Shown here: piece by piece, positions 1 to 8,801 of the stretch
Numbering within the stretch: position 1 is the stretch's first letter
Layout: each line of letters begins with the position of its first letter
Notes under the pieces: generated by a model
Databases searched by the model: none
Told to the model about the DNA's origin: nothing
Seen by the model: the letters and a program-made list of their open reading frames with translations, nothing else
Translations under genes and position numbers: made by a program
Assembly (NCBI GenBank): GCA_018240435.1
Contig: JAFEFT010000017.1
Coordinates: 83,227-119,980 of the forward strand
Length of the DNA: 36,754 nt
Source of the DNA: Pseudomonadota bacterium
GTDB taxonomy: Bacteria > Pseudomonadota > Gammaproteobacteria > Xanthomonadales > Xanthomonadaceae
Direction: 5' to 3'

Positions 1-3000
1 CGGTTGCTGCGGGAGTGACTGGCGGGCGGATGCCGGCGGCGGGCGCTGGTGTCGGGGCCGGCACCGTCGGTGCGGGACGGGATGCTGCCGGCAGCGCGAC
101 CGGCGCCACTGCCGGGGTGACCGGCGTCTGCGCCTGTGCAGGCGCCGTCGACGCGGCGGGCGCCGGTGTCGGTGCCGCCGCGGCATGGGCGGCGGGTGCC
201 GTGGGCGAAGTCGCGGTCGAGGCGGCGACCGGCGAAACGCTTGCGGTCACGGTCGGCGATGCCGGTGGCGCAGCGCTCGCATTCGCCGCAGGGCGTGTGC
301 TCGGCGCGACGGCAGCGTCGCGCTGGGCGGTTGCCGGCGTCGCTGAAGCCGGCGTCGTCGTCACCGGCATCGCTGCGGCGGCTTGCGCGGACGGCGCTGG
401 CGGCGAGGCGAGGTTGCTTGCCGCAGCGACGCCGGCCGGGGTGGCGGTGGCCGTCGGCAGCGGATGCGCCGCCGTCGTCGGCATCGCTGCCGCCGTCTCG
501 GCGCGTCGTGCGGGTGCGTCCGTCGGCGAAGCTGGTGTCGCGGCGACTGCCGATGCCGGCGCAGTGACCGGCCGCGGCGTCGGCGCGGCCGGGGCGGAGG
601 AAGATGTGGCGGCAGGCGGTGCAGAGCGCGCCGGCATCGGCATCGTGCTGACCACCGGTGCGGTGGCGGTGCCGTCGCCGGTTTCGTCGGTTTCTTCCTC
701 GTCCAGATCGATGGCGAGTTGCTCGTTGCCGGCGCCGGCGGCTGCGTTCTCCGGACGGCGACGGCGGCGGCCGCCACGACGACCCCGACGGCGGCGCGCG
801 GGATTGCCTTCGCCCGCGCCCTCGACGCCAGTGGCGGCGGCGACCGGTGCCACGCCGGCAGTGGCGGGCGTGGTGCCGGCGGCAGCGACGGGCACGTCGT
901 CGGTCGCTGCGACGATGGCTTTCGGTTGCGCTGCGGGCGTCGGCGCCTGCGGAGTGGCTGTCGCGGGGGGACTCGGGCGCGTTGCTTGCGACTCCGTCGC
1001 CGGGCGCTCGGCGCGCGGCGGGCGTGGCGGTGCGTCGGTGCGCAGCCGGCCGTCTTGCGGCGCTTGGCTGCGTTGCCCGCCTTGCGTCAGCCGGTTGCCG
1101 GGTTTGCCGCCCTGATTCGGGTGCTGGCCCTGACCCGCCTGCGGCCGCCGTTCGTTGCCGCCGCGCGTCGACTGCCCGTCGCGGGGCGGGCGCGGTTCGC
1201 GCGTGGGCGTGGAAGGCGCGTTGCCGGTCGTCAGCGGCGGTGGCGTCGGTGCATTGGCCGTCGCCGGCGCGACGGCCGGCGTTGGCTCGGCATGCGGCTT
1301 GCTGCCGAAGATCTTCAGGATGCGGGCGACGATGCCCGATTGCGGCTTGGGCTGGGCGACCATCGTTGCCGGTGCCGGCATCGGCGCCGGCGTGACGGCT
1401 GCGGCCGGTTGCGGCGCGCGTGCGGCGACCGGCTCGGGTTCGCGTTCGCGCACCGGGGCCGGTGCCACCGGCTGCACCTTGGTGACGGCCGGCGCGGGGA
1501 TGTTGAGATTGGATTTGGTCAGCGCGTGTACCGCCTGCTTGCGCTGGCTGCCGCGCTGGTAGCTGGGCTTGCTCGATTCTTCGCCCAGCTCGTTGCTGCG
1601 CAGGCGGCTGACCTCGAAATGCGGAGTTTCGAGATGGCGATCGGCGACGACGATGATGGGTGCATCGTGGCGCTGCTCGATCTCGATCAGGGCGCGGCGC
1701 TTCTCGTTGAGCAGGAAGTTGGCGATCGCCGGCGGTGCCTGCACCAGCACCTGGCCGGTGCTTTCCTTCATCGCCTGTTCTTCGGCCAGGCGCAGCACCG
1801 ACAGCGACAGCGATTCGACGCTGCGCACGCGGCCGTGGCCCTCGCAGCGCGGGCAGACCACCTGCGAGGATTCGCCCAGGCTCGGGCGCAGGCGCTGGCG
1901 CGAGAGTTCGAGCAGCCCGAAGCGCGAGATGCGACCGATCTGCACGCGCGCGCGGTCGTGCTTGAGCGCGTTCTGCAGGCGGTTTTCGACCTCGCGCTGG
2001 TGCTTGTTGGCGGACATGTCGATGAAATCGATCACCACCAGCCCGCCGAGATCGCGCAGGCGCATCTGCCGGGCCACTTCTTCGGCCGCTTCGAGGTTGG
2101 TGTTGAACGCGGTTTCCTCGATGTCGCCGCCCTTGGTGGCGCGCGCCGAGTTGACGTCGATGGCGGTCAGCGCCTCGGTCTGGTCGATCACCAGCGAGCC
2201 GCCCGAGGGCAGGCGAACCATGCGCTCGTAGGCGTTTTCGATCTGCGATTCGATCTGGAAGCGGTTGAACAGCGGCGTGGTTTCGGCGTACAGCTTGAGC
2301 TTGCGCAGGCTGGCCGGCATCACCTGCTGCATGAAGTCGCGGGCTTCGTTGTACATCGGCTCGCTATCGACCAGCACCTCGCCGATGTCGGCGCGCATGT
2401 AGTCGCGCAGGGCGCGGATGATCAACCGCGATTCCTGATAGATCAGGAACGGCGAGGGTTTCGACAGGGCGGCGTCGGTGATCGCCTTCCAGACCTGCAA
2501 CAGGTAGTCGAGATCCCACTGCAATTCTTCGGCATCGCGGCCGACGCCGGCGGTGCGGATGATGATCCCCATGTCGTCGGGGATCTTGAGCACGTCCATC
2601 GCTTCTTTCAGCGCGGCGCGGTCGTCGCCCTCGATCCGGCGCGAGACGCCGCCGGCGTTGGGCGAATTGGGCATCAGCACCATGTAGCGGCCGGCCAGCG
2701 AGATGAAGGTGGTCAGCGCCGCGCCCTTGTTGCCGCGTTCTTCCTTTTCGACCTGGACGACGACTTCCTGGCCTTCGCGCAGCAGTTCCTTGATCCCCGC
2801 CTTGGCTGGGTCGACGCCTTCCTGGAAATAGTCGGGCGAGATTTCCTTCAGCGAAAGAAAGCCGTGGCGATCGGCCCCGTACTCGACGAAAGCCGCTTCC
2901 AGCGACGGTTCGAGCCGGGTGATGCGGCCCTTGTAGATATTGGATTTCTTCTGTTCCCTGGACGCCTGTTCGATGTCGATGTCGTACAGGTTCTGGCCGT

Positions 3001-3058
3001 CCACGATCGCCACGCGCAGTTCTTCTGCCTGCGTGGCATTGATCAGCATCCGCTTCAT
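1..3058 (-). CDS. rne: Ribonuclease E, 3'-truncated by window edge
   Basis: Endoribonuclease that starts mRNA decay and processes rRNA and tRNA, and the scaffold of the degradosome at the inner membrane. The start is the ATG at 3058 ([20 protein letters not shown]). About 1019 codons are present with no stop, so the C-terminus lies beyond base 1. The S1 domain is near residues 35-120. Catalytic Asp residues are seen as D301 (AIDVNSAR) and D344 (VVIDFIDMS), and the zinc-link CPRC is at C402/C405, almost matching E. coli numbering. Near residue 570 the helix [15 protein letters not shown] fits the membrane-anchor segment of the family. The C-terminal half is Pro/Ala-rich and disordered, with an Arg-rich RNA-binding stretch ([13 protein letters not shown]) near residues 750-765. 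It is divergent from rluC, as in enterobacteria. The identification is firm; the degradosome role of the tail is inferred. Confidence 0.97.
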   Translation of the reverse strand, partial: MKRMLINATQAEELRVAIVDGQNLYDIDIEQASREQKKSNIYKGRITRLEPSLEAAFVEYGADRHGFLSLKEISPDYFQEGVDPAKAGIKELLREGQEVVVQVEKEERGNKGAALTTFISLAGRYMVLMPNSPNAGGVSRRIEGDDRAALKEAMDVLKIPDDMGIIIRTAGVGRDAEELQWDLDYLLQVWKAITDAALSKPSPFLIYQESRLIIRALRDYMRADIGEVLVDSEPMYNEARDFMQQVMPASLRKLKLYAETTPLFNRFQIESQIENAYERMVRLPSGGSLVIDQTEALTAIDVNSARATKGGDIEETAFNTNLEAAEEVARQMRLRDLGGLVVIDFIDMSANKHQREVENRLQNALKHDRARVQIGRISRFGLLELSRQRLRPSLGESSQVVCPRCEGHGRVRSVESLSLSVLRLAEEQAMKESTGQVLVQAPPAIANFLLNEKRRALIEIEQRHDAPIIVVADRHLETPHFEVSRLRSNELGEESSKPSYQRGSQRKQAVHALTKSNLNIPAPAVTKVQPVAPAPVREREPEPVAARAPQPAAAVTPAPMPAPATMVAQPKPQSGIVARILKIFGSKPHAEPTPAVAPATANAPTPPPLTTGNAPSTPTREPRPPRDGQSTRGGNERRPQAGQGQHPNQGGKPGNRLTQGGQRSQAPQDGRLRTDAPPRPPRAERPATESQATRPSPPATATPQAPTPAAQPKAIVAATDDVPVAAAGTTPATAGVAPVAAATGVEGAGEGNPARRRRGRRGGRRRRRPENAAAGAGNEQLAIDLDEEETDETGDGTATAPVVSTMPMPARSAPPAATSSSAPAAPTPRPVTAPASAVAATPASPTDAPARRAETAAAMPTTAAHPLPTATATPAGVAAASNLASPPAPSAQAAAAMPVTTTPASATPATAQRDAAVAPSTRPAANASAAPPASPTVTASVSPVAASTATSPTAPAAHAAAAPTPAPAASTAPAQAQTPVTPAVAPVALPAASRPAPTVPAPTPAPAAGIRPPVTPAAT

Positions 3059-3382
3059 TGTCGATTCCTCACGCGCTCTACCGCGAGGAACGCCGGGGGC
3101 TTGCGCCCTGCAATCCTTACCGTCGCCGTCGCCTTTCGGGCATCGGGCCAGCCGGGTGATCTCCAGCGCTGCAAAACCACACGGCGAACCGCACGGGAGC
3201 GCTTGTTGCATGTTTGGGGGTCTGCCGGGATGGATTCCGGCAGCAAGGCCGGCGCACCTGCGCCGGGGCGATCGAGTCCGCGTGCGCTGGCGTACCATGA
3301 CGCCCCATGGCGACGGTGGCCGGTGTCACGGATCGGGCAGGGTCGATGTGGCAAACCCTGCAAAATCAGGACGTTTTCGCTC
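3059..3382 (-). promoter_or_regulatory. Long 5' leader of rne
   Basis: If transcription starts from the TACAAT box at 3389-3394, rne has a leader of about 324 nt with no convincing gene in it. It includes a hairpin at 3222-3243, with a 7-bp CTGCCGG/CCGGCAG stem and an 8-nt loop. E. coli rne has a similarly long leader that RNase E cleaves for autoregulation. That function is inferred here from length and position only. This, together with the short rluC upstream region, accounts for the spacer 3059-3430. Confidence 0.45.
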
Positions 3383-3388
3383 GAAGTC

Positions 3389-3394
3389 ATTGTA
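3389..3394 (-). promoter_or_regulatory. Candidate -10 box for rne
   Basis: On the minus strand this reads TACAAT, five of six matches to the sigma-70 -10 consensus. A weak TTACGG lies 16 bp upstream. It is the best promoter-like sequence between rne and rluC in the rne direction. Confidence 0.45.
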
Positions 3395-3430
3395 GCAGAT
3401 CGAATTGCCGCCGTAACGGATACCTTGTCG

Positions 3431-4396
3431 ATGACCCTTGAACCGCCTGCAAGCGGCGTCCGCACCGCCACCGTTCCCGACGACCGCGAGGGCCAGCGGC
3501 TGGACAACTTCCTGCTCGGCCAGCTCAAGGGCGCCCCGCGCAGCCTGATCTACAAGCTGGTGCGCAGTGGCCAGGTGCGGATCAACGGCAAACGCGCCAA
3601 GCCCGACAGCCGGCTCGAAGGCGGCGACCTCGTGCGTATCCCGCCGGTGGCCCTGAACGCCGCCCAGCCCGCCAGCGCGGCACCGGCGTCGATGCTGGAG
3701 CGACTGGAAGCGGCAATCGTGTTCGAGGACGAACGCCTGCTCGCGCTCGACAAGCCCAGCGGCGTGGCCAGTCACGGCGGCAGCGGCATCTCGTTCGGTG
3801 CCATCGAGGCGCTGCGGCAACTGCGGCCGCAGCAGGAACTCGAACTGGCGCACCGGCTCGATCGCGACACCAGTGGCGTGCTGGTGATCGCCAAGAAGCG
3901 CTCGGCGCTGACCGAGTTGCAGGCATTGATGCGCGAGGACGACGATCGCGGCGTGCCCGGCCTGCGCAAACGCTATCTGGCGCTGCTGGTCGGGCGCATG
4001 GCCGGCAACGACTTTACCGTCGACGCGCCGCTCGACATCGGCCTGCGCCAGGGCGGGCAGCGTCATGTCCGGGTCGCACCGGGCGGCAAGCCGTCGGTCA
4101 GCCATTTCCATCTGATCGAACGCCGCGGCGGCCACAGCTATGTCGATGTGCGCATCGAAACCGGCCGCACCCACCAGATTCGCGCCCACGCTGCCCACCT
4201 CGGCCACGCCGTGGCTGGCGACGACAAATACGGCGACAAGGACGTGAACCGGCGGCTGAAGGAGCAGGTCGGCCTCAAGCGGCTGTTCCTGCACGCCGCC
4301 TGCCTGGAGTTTTCGCTGGACGGCGGCCGCCGGCCGTATCGGATCGAAGCGCCGCTGGCGGCCGATCTGGCGCAGGCGCTGGCGCGGCTGGGTTGA
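3431..4396 (+). CDS. rluC: 23S rRNA pseudouridine synthase RluC
   Basis: Converts uridines 955, 2504 and 2580 of 23S rRNA (E. coli numbering) to pseudouridine. The product is 321 aa, the usual family length, and starts at the ATG at 3431 (MTLEPPASGV). An N-terminal S4 RNA-binding domain covers about residues 15-80 (REGQRLDNFLLGQLKGAPRS). The RluA-type catalytic domain follows, with the active-site Asp in HRLDRDTSGVL and the conserved ETGRTHQIRAH motif. The open frame continues far upstream antisense to rne, but homology to RluC begins only at this ATG. The divergent rne/rluC arrangement supports RluC over the paralogues RluA and RluD. Confidence 0.94.
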   Translation: MTLEPPASGVRTATVPDDREGQRLDNFLLGQLKGAPRSLIYKLVRSGQVRINGKRAKPDSRLEGGDLVRIPPVALNAAQPASAAPASMLERLEAAIVFEDERLLALDKPSGVASHGGSGISFGAIEALRQLRPQQELELAHRLDRDTSGVLVIAKKRSALTELQALMREDDDRGVPGLRKRYLALLVGRMAGNDFTVDAPLDIGLRQGGQRHVRVAPGGKPSVSHFHLIERRGGHSYVDVRIETGRTHQIRAHAAHLGHAVAGDDKYGDKDVNRRLKEQVGLKRLFLHAACLEFSLDGGRRPYRIEAPLAADLAQALARLG

Positions 4397-4416
4397 AGCG
4401 GTAGGTCGAAACCGCT
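4397..4416. terminator. Weak hairpin between rluC and tRNA-Glu
   Basis: A six-base inverted repeat, AGCGGT/ACCGCT with an 8-nt loop, starts one base after the rluC stop codon. A four-T run appears about 10 nt further on. The convergent tRNA gene has a T5 run directly after its CCA. The site could help end transcription from either side, but no strong intrinsic terminator is visible. Confidence 0.3.
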
Positions 4417-4441
4417 GAAGCGGCGATTTTGACCGGAAAAA

Positions 4442-4517
4442 TGGCGCTCCCTACGAGATTCGAACTCGTGTTACAGCCTTGAGAGGGCCGTGTCCTGGGC
4501 CTCTAGACGAAGGGAGC
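4442..4517 (-). tRNA. tRNA-Glu (anticodon CTC)
   Basis: The minus strand gives a complete 76-nt cloverleaf from GCTCCCTTCG to GGGAGC plus GCCA, so the 3' CCA is encoded. It closely follows E. coli tRNA-Glu, sharing TTCGTCTAGAGGCCCAGGAC in the acceptor and D-arm and GTTCGAATC in the T-loop. The anticodon loop is CTCTCAA inside the stem CGGCC/GGCTG (one G-U pair), giving anticodon CTC, which reads GAG. A T5 run follows the CCA. It is the only RNA gene recognised in the window. Confidence 0.96.
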
Positions 4518-4542
4518 GGGGTATCGGGCGAGCCGAACGGCT

Positions 4543-4573
4543 ATTATACCAGCGCTTGCCGGCCCGGCCGCAA
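4543..4573 (-). promoter_or_regulatory. Promoter of tRNA-Glu
   Basis: The minus strand has a perfect TATAAT at 4543-4548, preceded by TG as an extended -10. A TTGCGG -35-like box lies 19 bp upstream at 4568-4573. Transcription would begin about 19 nt before the tRNA. The stretch after the -10 box is GC-rich, like the discriminators of stringently controlled stable-RNA promoters. Confidence 0.7.
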
Positions 4574-4612
4574 GCCTTCCACCACGCAAGGATCAGCGGC
4601 CACGCCGCGAGC

Positions 4613-5995
4613 ATGACGCCCGCCACCGACCCCACTCCCATCGCTTCGACGCCGCAGATCGTTGCGCGCGAGGCCCACGGCATCTCGCGCAAGCAGATCA
4701 GTCCGAACGCGCTGCGCGTGCTCTACAAGCTCGGCGAAGCCGGCTTCGACGCCTATCTGGTGGGTGGCGCCGTGCGCGACCTGCTGGTCGGTGGCCAGCC
4801 CAAGGATTTCGACGTCGCCACCAATGCCACCCCCGAGCAGGTGAAGGCGTTGTTCCGCAATTGCCGCCTGATCGGCCGCCGCTTCCGGCTGGCGCATGTG
4901 TTCTTCGGGCCGGAGATCATCGAAGTCGCCACCTTCCGCGCCAACAGTGACGACGGCAGCGGCGATCGGGAAATGCACGAGGACGGCCGCGTGCTGCGCG
5001 ACAACGTCTACGGTTCGATCGAGGACGATGCCGTGCGCCGCGATTTCACCGCCAACGCGCTCTATTACGGCGTGCGCGATTTCGCCGTGCGCGATTTCGT
5101 CGGCGGTTTCGCCGATGTGCAGCAGCGCCGTTTGCGCCTGATCGGCGACCCCGATACGCGTTATCGCGAAGACCCGGTGCGCATGCTGCGCGCGGCACGG
5201 CTGTCGGCCAAGCTCGGTTTTACCATCGATGCCGCGACCGCCGCGCCGATTCCGACGCTCGCGCCCTTGCTCGCCGAAGCACCGCCGGCGCGTTTGTTCG
5301 ACGAGATGCTCAAGTTGTTCCAGAGTGGACACGGGCTGGCGAGTTTCGATGCGCTCGAACGCCTCGGCCTGCTGCCGGCGTTGCTGCCCGAAACCGCTGC
5401 CGCGCTCGCCGTCGATGGCGAGGGTCGCGCGCGCGCGATGTTGCGCAAGGCGCTGGAAAACACCGATGCGCGCGTGCGCGCCGGCAAGTCGGTGACGCCG
5501 TATTTCCTGTTCGCGGCGCTGCTGTGGCCGGCGTTCCGCGCCGAGCTGGGCCAGCTGGCGCACGAACACCTCGATCCGCTGGCGATGCAGCAGCGTGCCG
5601 CCGATCGCGTCACCTTGCATCAGGCGCAGCGCATCGCCCTGCCACGGCGCTTTTCCATTCCGATGCAGGAAATCTGGCTGCTGCAAGGTCGCTTCGACAT
5701 CCGCCAGCGCAAGCGCGTGCTGCGCCTGATGGCGCATCCGCGATTCCGTGCCGCCTACGATTTCCTCGCCCTGCGCACCATCGAACAGCCCGAGCTGGCC
5801 GGCCCGGTGGCGTTCTGGACGCAGGCGCAGACGATGCCGCAAGAGAAACTGGCCGAACAACTCGCGCACCTGCCACGCCCGGCGCAGCCGGCCGATGCGG
5901 CAGACGATGCCGGCAACGGCAAACGCCGTCGGCCGCGGCGACGCAAACGCCACGCATCGGCGTCGGATCGTGGTGAGCCAGACACTTCGCCCTGA
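4613..5995 (+). CDS. pcnB: Poly(A) polymerase I
   Basis: Adds 3' poly(A) tails to RNA, marking it for exonucleolytic decay. The product is 460 aa from the ATG at 4613; earlier in-frame starts would run into the tRNA gene and its promoter. The nucleotidyltransferase core has YLVGGAVRDLL (residues 49-58) followed by KDFDVATNAT, with the metal-binding pair D65/D67. The text RRFRLAHVFFG fits the PcnB group rather than CCA-adding enzymes. The tail is basic (KRRRPRRRKRH), as usual for this RNA-binding enzyme. folK begins 7 nt after the stop, the conserved pcnB-folK pair. No good Shine-Dalgarno is seen. Confidence 0.95.
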   Translation: MTPATDPTPIASTPQIVAREAHGISRKQISPNALRVLYKLGEAGFDAYLVGGAVRDLLVGGQPKDFDVATNATPEQVKALFRNCRLIGRRFRLAHVFFGPEIIEVATFRANSDDGSGDREMHEDGRVLRDNVYGSIEDDAVRRDFTANALYYGVRDFAVRDFVGGFADVQQRRLRLIGDPDTRYREDPVRMLRAARLSAKLGFTIDAATAAPIPTLAPLLAEAPPARLFDEMLKLFQSGHGLASFDALERLGLLPALLPETAAALAVDGEGRARAMLRKALENTDARVRAGKSVTPYFLFAALLWPAFRAELGQLAHEHLDPLAMQQRAADRVTLHQAQRIALPRRFSIPMQEIWLLQGRFDIRQRKRVLRLMAHPRFRAAYDFLALRTIEQPELAGPVAFWTQAQTMPQEKLAEQLAHLPRPAQPADAADDAGNGKRRRPRRRKRHASASDRGEPDTSP

Positions 5996-6002
5996 GCTGG
6001 CG

Positions 6003-6545
6003 ATGGCGACGAGCGCCAGCGGATGCGTCCGCGCCTGCATCGGCCTCGGCGGCAACGTCGGCGACGCCGCCGCCGCGATCGAACGCGCCCTGATCGCCCT
6101 CGATGCGGTGCCCGGCACCCGCCTGTTGCATCGCTCGCGGCTGTATCGCACGCCGGCGTGGGGCGTCACCGCGCAGGCCGATTTCATCAACGCCGCGGCA
6201 GTGCTGGAAACCGCGCTGCCGGCGACCGAACTCCTTGCCGCGCTGCTGGCGATCGAACGCGCGCAAGGGCGCGACCGCGCGGCCGAGAGTGCGCGCTGGG
6301 GTCCGCGCGTGCTCGACCTCGATCTGTTGTTGTACGGCGAATCGGTGATCGCCGACCAGGGGCTGTGCGTGCCGCACCCGCACCTGCACGAGCGCGCCTT
6401 CGTGCTGGTGCCGCTGGCCGAGATGGCGCCGGAGGCAATCGTGCCGGGGCGTGGGCGGGTGGTCGATCTGCTGCACCAGGTCGATGCCAGCGCCATCGTC
6501 GCGCTGGAGCCGGCTTCGAGTCGCGACTCGGAAAACTGCTGTTAG
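6003..6545 (+). CDS. folK: HPPK, 6-hydroxymethyl-7,8-dihydropterin pyrophosphokinase
   Basis: Transfers pyrophosphate from ATP to 6-hydroxymethyl-7,8-dihydropterin in folate synthesis. The product is 180 aa from the ATG at 6003, close to the usual 160-180. Seen in order are the N-terminal CIGLGGNVGD, the RSRLYRTPAWG segment, and the signature RWGPRVLDLDLLLYG, whose Asp pair binds magnesium. Then comes PHPHLHERAFVLVPLAE. It lies directly behind pcnB and ahead of panB, probably in one transcript. The last 15 or so residues (EPASSRDSENCC) are not conserved. A slightly earlier in-frame GTG overlapping pcnB cannot be excluded. Confidence 0.95.
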   Translation: MATSASGCVRACIGLGGNVGDAAAAIERALIALDAVPGTRLLHRSRLYRTPAWGVTAQADFINAAAVLETALPATELLAALLAIERAQGRDRAAESARWGPRVLDLDLLLYGESVIADQGLCVPHPHLHERAFVLVPLAEMAPEAIVPGRGRVVDLLHQVDASAIVALEPASSRDSENCC

Positions 6546-6559
6546 AGTAAGGCGCTGCA

Positions 6560-7408
6560 ATGACAGGTGATCGTGCGATGTACGCTTCCGACGACAAGCC
6601 CAAGGCGCGCCCGGCGGTGACCGTGCCGTCGCTGCGCCAGGCCAAACGCGAGGGCCGCAAGCTGACCATGCTCACCGCCTACGACGCCGGCTTTGCCCGC
6701 GCCGTCGATGCCGGTGGCGTCGATACGGTGCTGGTCGGCGATTCGCTGGGCATGGTGGTGCAAGGCAAGGCCAGCACCTTGCCGGTGACCGTCGCCGAGA
6801 TCGTCTATCACACGCAATGCGTGGCGCGCGGGCTGCGCAGTGCGTTGCTGATCGCCGACATGCCGTTCCAGACCGGGGCCAGCCCGGAGCGCGCGCTCGA
6901 CGCGGCCAGCGCGCTGCTGGCGCAGGGCGGGGCGGCGATGGTCAAGATCGAGGGCGCCGGCCATGTCCTGGATGCGATCCGCTTTCTGGCCGAGCGCGAC
7001 ATCCCGGTGTGCGGGCACCTCGGCCTGACCCCGCAATCGGTGAACAAGCTCGGCGGCTATTCGGTGCAGGGCCGCGAGGAAGCGGCGGCGCAGCGATTGT
7101 TCGACGACGCGCTCGCGGTCGAGGCGGCCGGCGCAGAGTTGCTGGTGCTCGAATGCGTGCCCTCGGCGCTGGCCGAGCGCATCAGTCGCGCCTTGCAGAT
7201 TCCGACCATCGGCATCGGTGCCGGCGCCGGTTGCGATGGCCAGGTGCTGGTGCTGCACGACATGCTCGGTCTGTCCAGCGGCCATCGCCGGCCGCGCTTC
7301 GTCAAGGATTTCCTCGCCGAGGGCGGTTCGGTGGTGGGTGCGGTGAAGGCCTATGTCGCGGCGGTCCGTGATGGATCGTTCCCCGGCCCCGAGCACGGCT
7401 ACGCCTGA
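6560..7408 (+). CDS. panB: Ketopantoate hydroxymethyltransferase
   Basis: Uses 5,10-methylene-THF to convert 2-oxoisovalerate into ketopantoate, the first committed step to pantothenate and CoA. The product is 282 aa from the ATG at 6560. Family hallmarks are [25 protein letters not shown] (metal-binding Asp), [22 protein letters not shown], and the catalytic region VLECVP with [21 protein letters not shown] second ATG at 6578 (MYASDD) is preceded by AGGTGA at good spacing and may be the true start, giving 276 aa. panC follows after 3 nt. The identification is certain; the start is not. Confidence 0.96.
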   Translation: MTGDRAMYASDDKPKARPAVTVPSLRQAKREGRKLTMLTAYDAGFARAVDAGGVDTVLVGDSLGMVVQGKASTLPVTVAEIVYHTQCVARGLRSALLIADMPFQTGASPERALDAASALLAQGGAAMVKIEGAGHVLDAIRFLAERDIPVCGHLGLTPQSVNKLGGYSVQGREEAAAQRLFDDALAVEAAGAELLVLECVPSALAERISRALQIPTIGIGAGAGCDGQVLVLHDMLGLSSGHRRPRFVKDFLAEGGSVVGAVKAYVAAVRDGSFPGPEHGYA

Positions 7409-7411
7409 GCC

Positions 7412-8254
7412 ATGTTCACGTTCACCGATCTGCCTGAACTTCGCGCGCGGGTGCGCGCCTGGAAGATCGAAGGCCTGCGCGTGGGCTTCGTGCCGACGAT
7501 GGGCAACCTGCACGCCGGCCATATGGCCCTGATCGATCTGGCGCGCGAGCACGCCGACCGCGTGGTTGCCAGCGTGTTCGTCAATCCCACCCAGTTCGGC
7601 CCGAACGAGGATTTCTCACGGTATCCGCGCACCCTCGATGCCGACGCCGCAGGTTTGGCGGCGCACGACTGCGATGCGCTGTTCGCGCCGACGGTGGCGA
7701 CGATGTATCCATATGGCACCGGCAACGAAGTGAAAGTGCAGGTGCCGGACATCACCACCATTCTCGACGGCGCGCACCGGCCAGGGCACTTCGATGGCGT
7801 CGCCACCGTGGTCGCGCGCCTGTTCAACATGGTGCAACCCGATGTGGCGGTGTTCGGGCAGAAGGATTACCAGCAGTTGCAGGTGATTTCGCGGCTGGTG
7901 CGCGATTTGGCATTCCCGATCGAGATCGTTGCCGCGCCGACCGTGCGTGCCGATGACGGGCTGGCGCTGAGTTCGCGCAACCAGTACCTGTCGCCGGCCG
8001 AACGCGAAGTGGCACCGACGATCCACGCGACCCTGCTTTCGATGCGCGAGGGCGTGCGTGGCGGTCGAACCCTGGCGGCGGTCGAAGCGGCGGCGACGGC
8101 CAGACTGGTGGCTGCCGGTTTTGCCGTCGATTACGCGACCATCCGCCGCGCCGATCTGGGTGCGCCCGCCGACCATACGCGCACGGGCCTGGTCGCCCTG
8201 ATCGCCGCGCGGCTGGGCAACACCCGTCTGATCGACAATTTGCTTCTGGACTGA
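7412..8254 (+). CDS. panC: Pantothenate synthetase
   Basis: Joins pantoate and beta-alanine through a pantoyl-adenylate, consuming ATP. The product is 280 aa, the family's normal size. The adenylylation motif PTMGNLHAGH lies at residues 28-37, with H34 and H37 as the HIGH-type pair. NPTQFGPNEDFSRYPR, the pantoate-binding VAVFGQKDYQQL, and the KMSKS-like SSRNQYLSP follow. It begins 3 nt after panB, so the two are surely cotranscribed. The next gene, panD, supplies its beta-alanine but lies 130 nt away with its own promoter-like sequence. Confidence 0.97.
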   Translation: MFTFTDLPELRARVRAWKIEGLRVGFVPTMGNLHAGHMALIDLAREHADRVVASVFVNPTQFGPNEDFSRYPRTLDADAAGLAAHDCDALFAPTVATMYPYGTGNEVKVQVPDITTILDGAHRPGHFDGVATVVARLFNMVQPDVAVFGQKDYQQLQVISRLVRDLAFPIEIVAAPTVRADDGLALSSRNQYLSPAEREVAPTIHATLLSMREGVRGGRTLAAVEAAATARLVAAGFAVDYATIRRADLGAPADHTRTGLVALIAARLGNTRLIDNLLLD

Positions 8255-8309
8255 TGAGTCCATAAATTGACCGACCCGTGACCGGTTTCGCGAATTGCGC
8301 GGCGTCATG

Positions 8310-8338
8310 TTGCAGTGCGCAAAACGTGAGCCTACACT
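8310..8338 (+). promoter_or_regulatory. Candidate promoter for panD
   Basis: TTGCAG at 8310-8315 and TACACT at 8333-8338 are separated by exactly 17 bp, a sound sigma-70 layout. The predicted start near 8345 would leave a leader of about 40 nt before the panD ATG. Confidence 0.55.
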
Positions 8339-8384
8339 CGCGCGCAAGCGGCCTTGCCGCACCTGCGCCTGCCGGAGCCACACC

Positions 8385-8765
8385 ATGAACCTGACCCTGC
8401 TCAAGGCCAAGATCCACCGCGCCTCCGTCACCCACGCCGAGCTGCATTACGAAGGCTCATGCGCGATCGACGAACGTCTGCTGGACCTGGCCGGCATCGT
8501 CGAGCACGAGCAGGTGCACATCTTCAACGTCAACAACGGCGAGCGCTTCGTCACCTACGCGATCAAGGCCGAGCCGGGCAGCGGCACGATTTCGGTCAAT
8601 GGCGCCGCTGCCCACCGCGCCAGCCCGGGCGACCTGGTCATCATCTGCGCCTACGGCCAGTTCGATGCCGCCGAGGCCGCCGCGCACAAGCCGCGGCTGG
8701 TCTACGTCGATCGTCACAACCGTTTGACCCATACCAACGATTCGATGCCGATGCAGGCGGCATAG
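8385..8765 (+). CDS. panD: Aspartate 1-decarboxylase, pyruvoyl-dependent
   Basis: Decarboxylates L-aspartate to beta-alanine for pantothenate synthesis. It is made as a proenzyme that cleaves itself between Gly24 and Ser25 to generate the pyruvoyl cofactor. The 126-aa product from the ATG at 8385 has exactly this site, with YEGSC at residues 22-26, and also the catalytic-region Tyr58 (VTYAI), NVNNGERF, and [11 protein letters not shown]. Its length and motif positions match E. coli PanD. The longer open frame upstream is not conserved. With panB and panC it completes the branch from 2-oxoisovalerate and aspartate to pantothenate. Confidence 0.97.
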   Translation: MNLTLLKAKIHRASVTHAELHYEGSCAIDERLLDLAGIVEHEQVHIFNVNNGERFVTYAIKAEPGSGTISVNGAAAHRASPGDLVIICAYGQFDAAEAAAHKPRLVYVDRHNRLTHTNDSMPMQAA

Positions 8766-8801
8766 CGCGCGGTCGGCGCACGGGGCGCTGGCGCCGCGGG
8801 C

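Noticed and set aside
1-1500. Left-edge repeats as a mobile element
   Set aside because: The repetitive look comes from Ala/Pro/Thr-rich coding sequence of the RNase E C-terminal half; the frame is continuous.
383-3430. Very long plus-strand open frame opposite rne, continuing into rluC
   Set aside because: GC-rich antisense frame with Arg/Gly/Ala low-complexity text and no family match. The minus strand encodes a complete RNase E core, and rluC homology begins at 3431.
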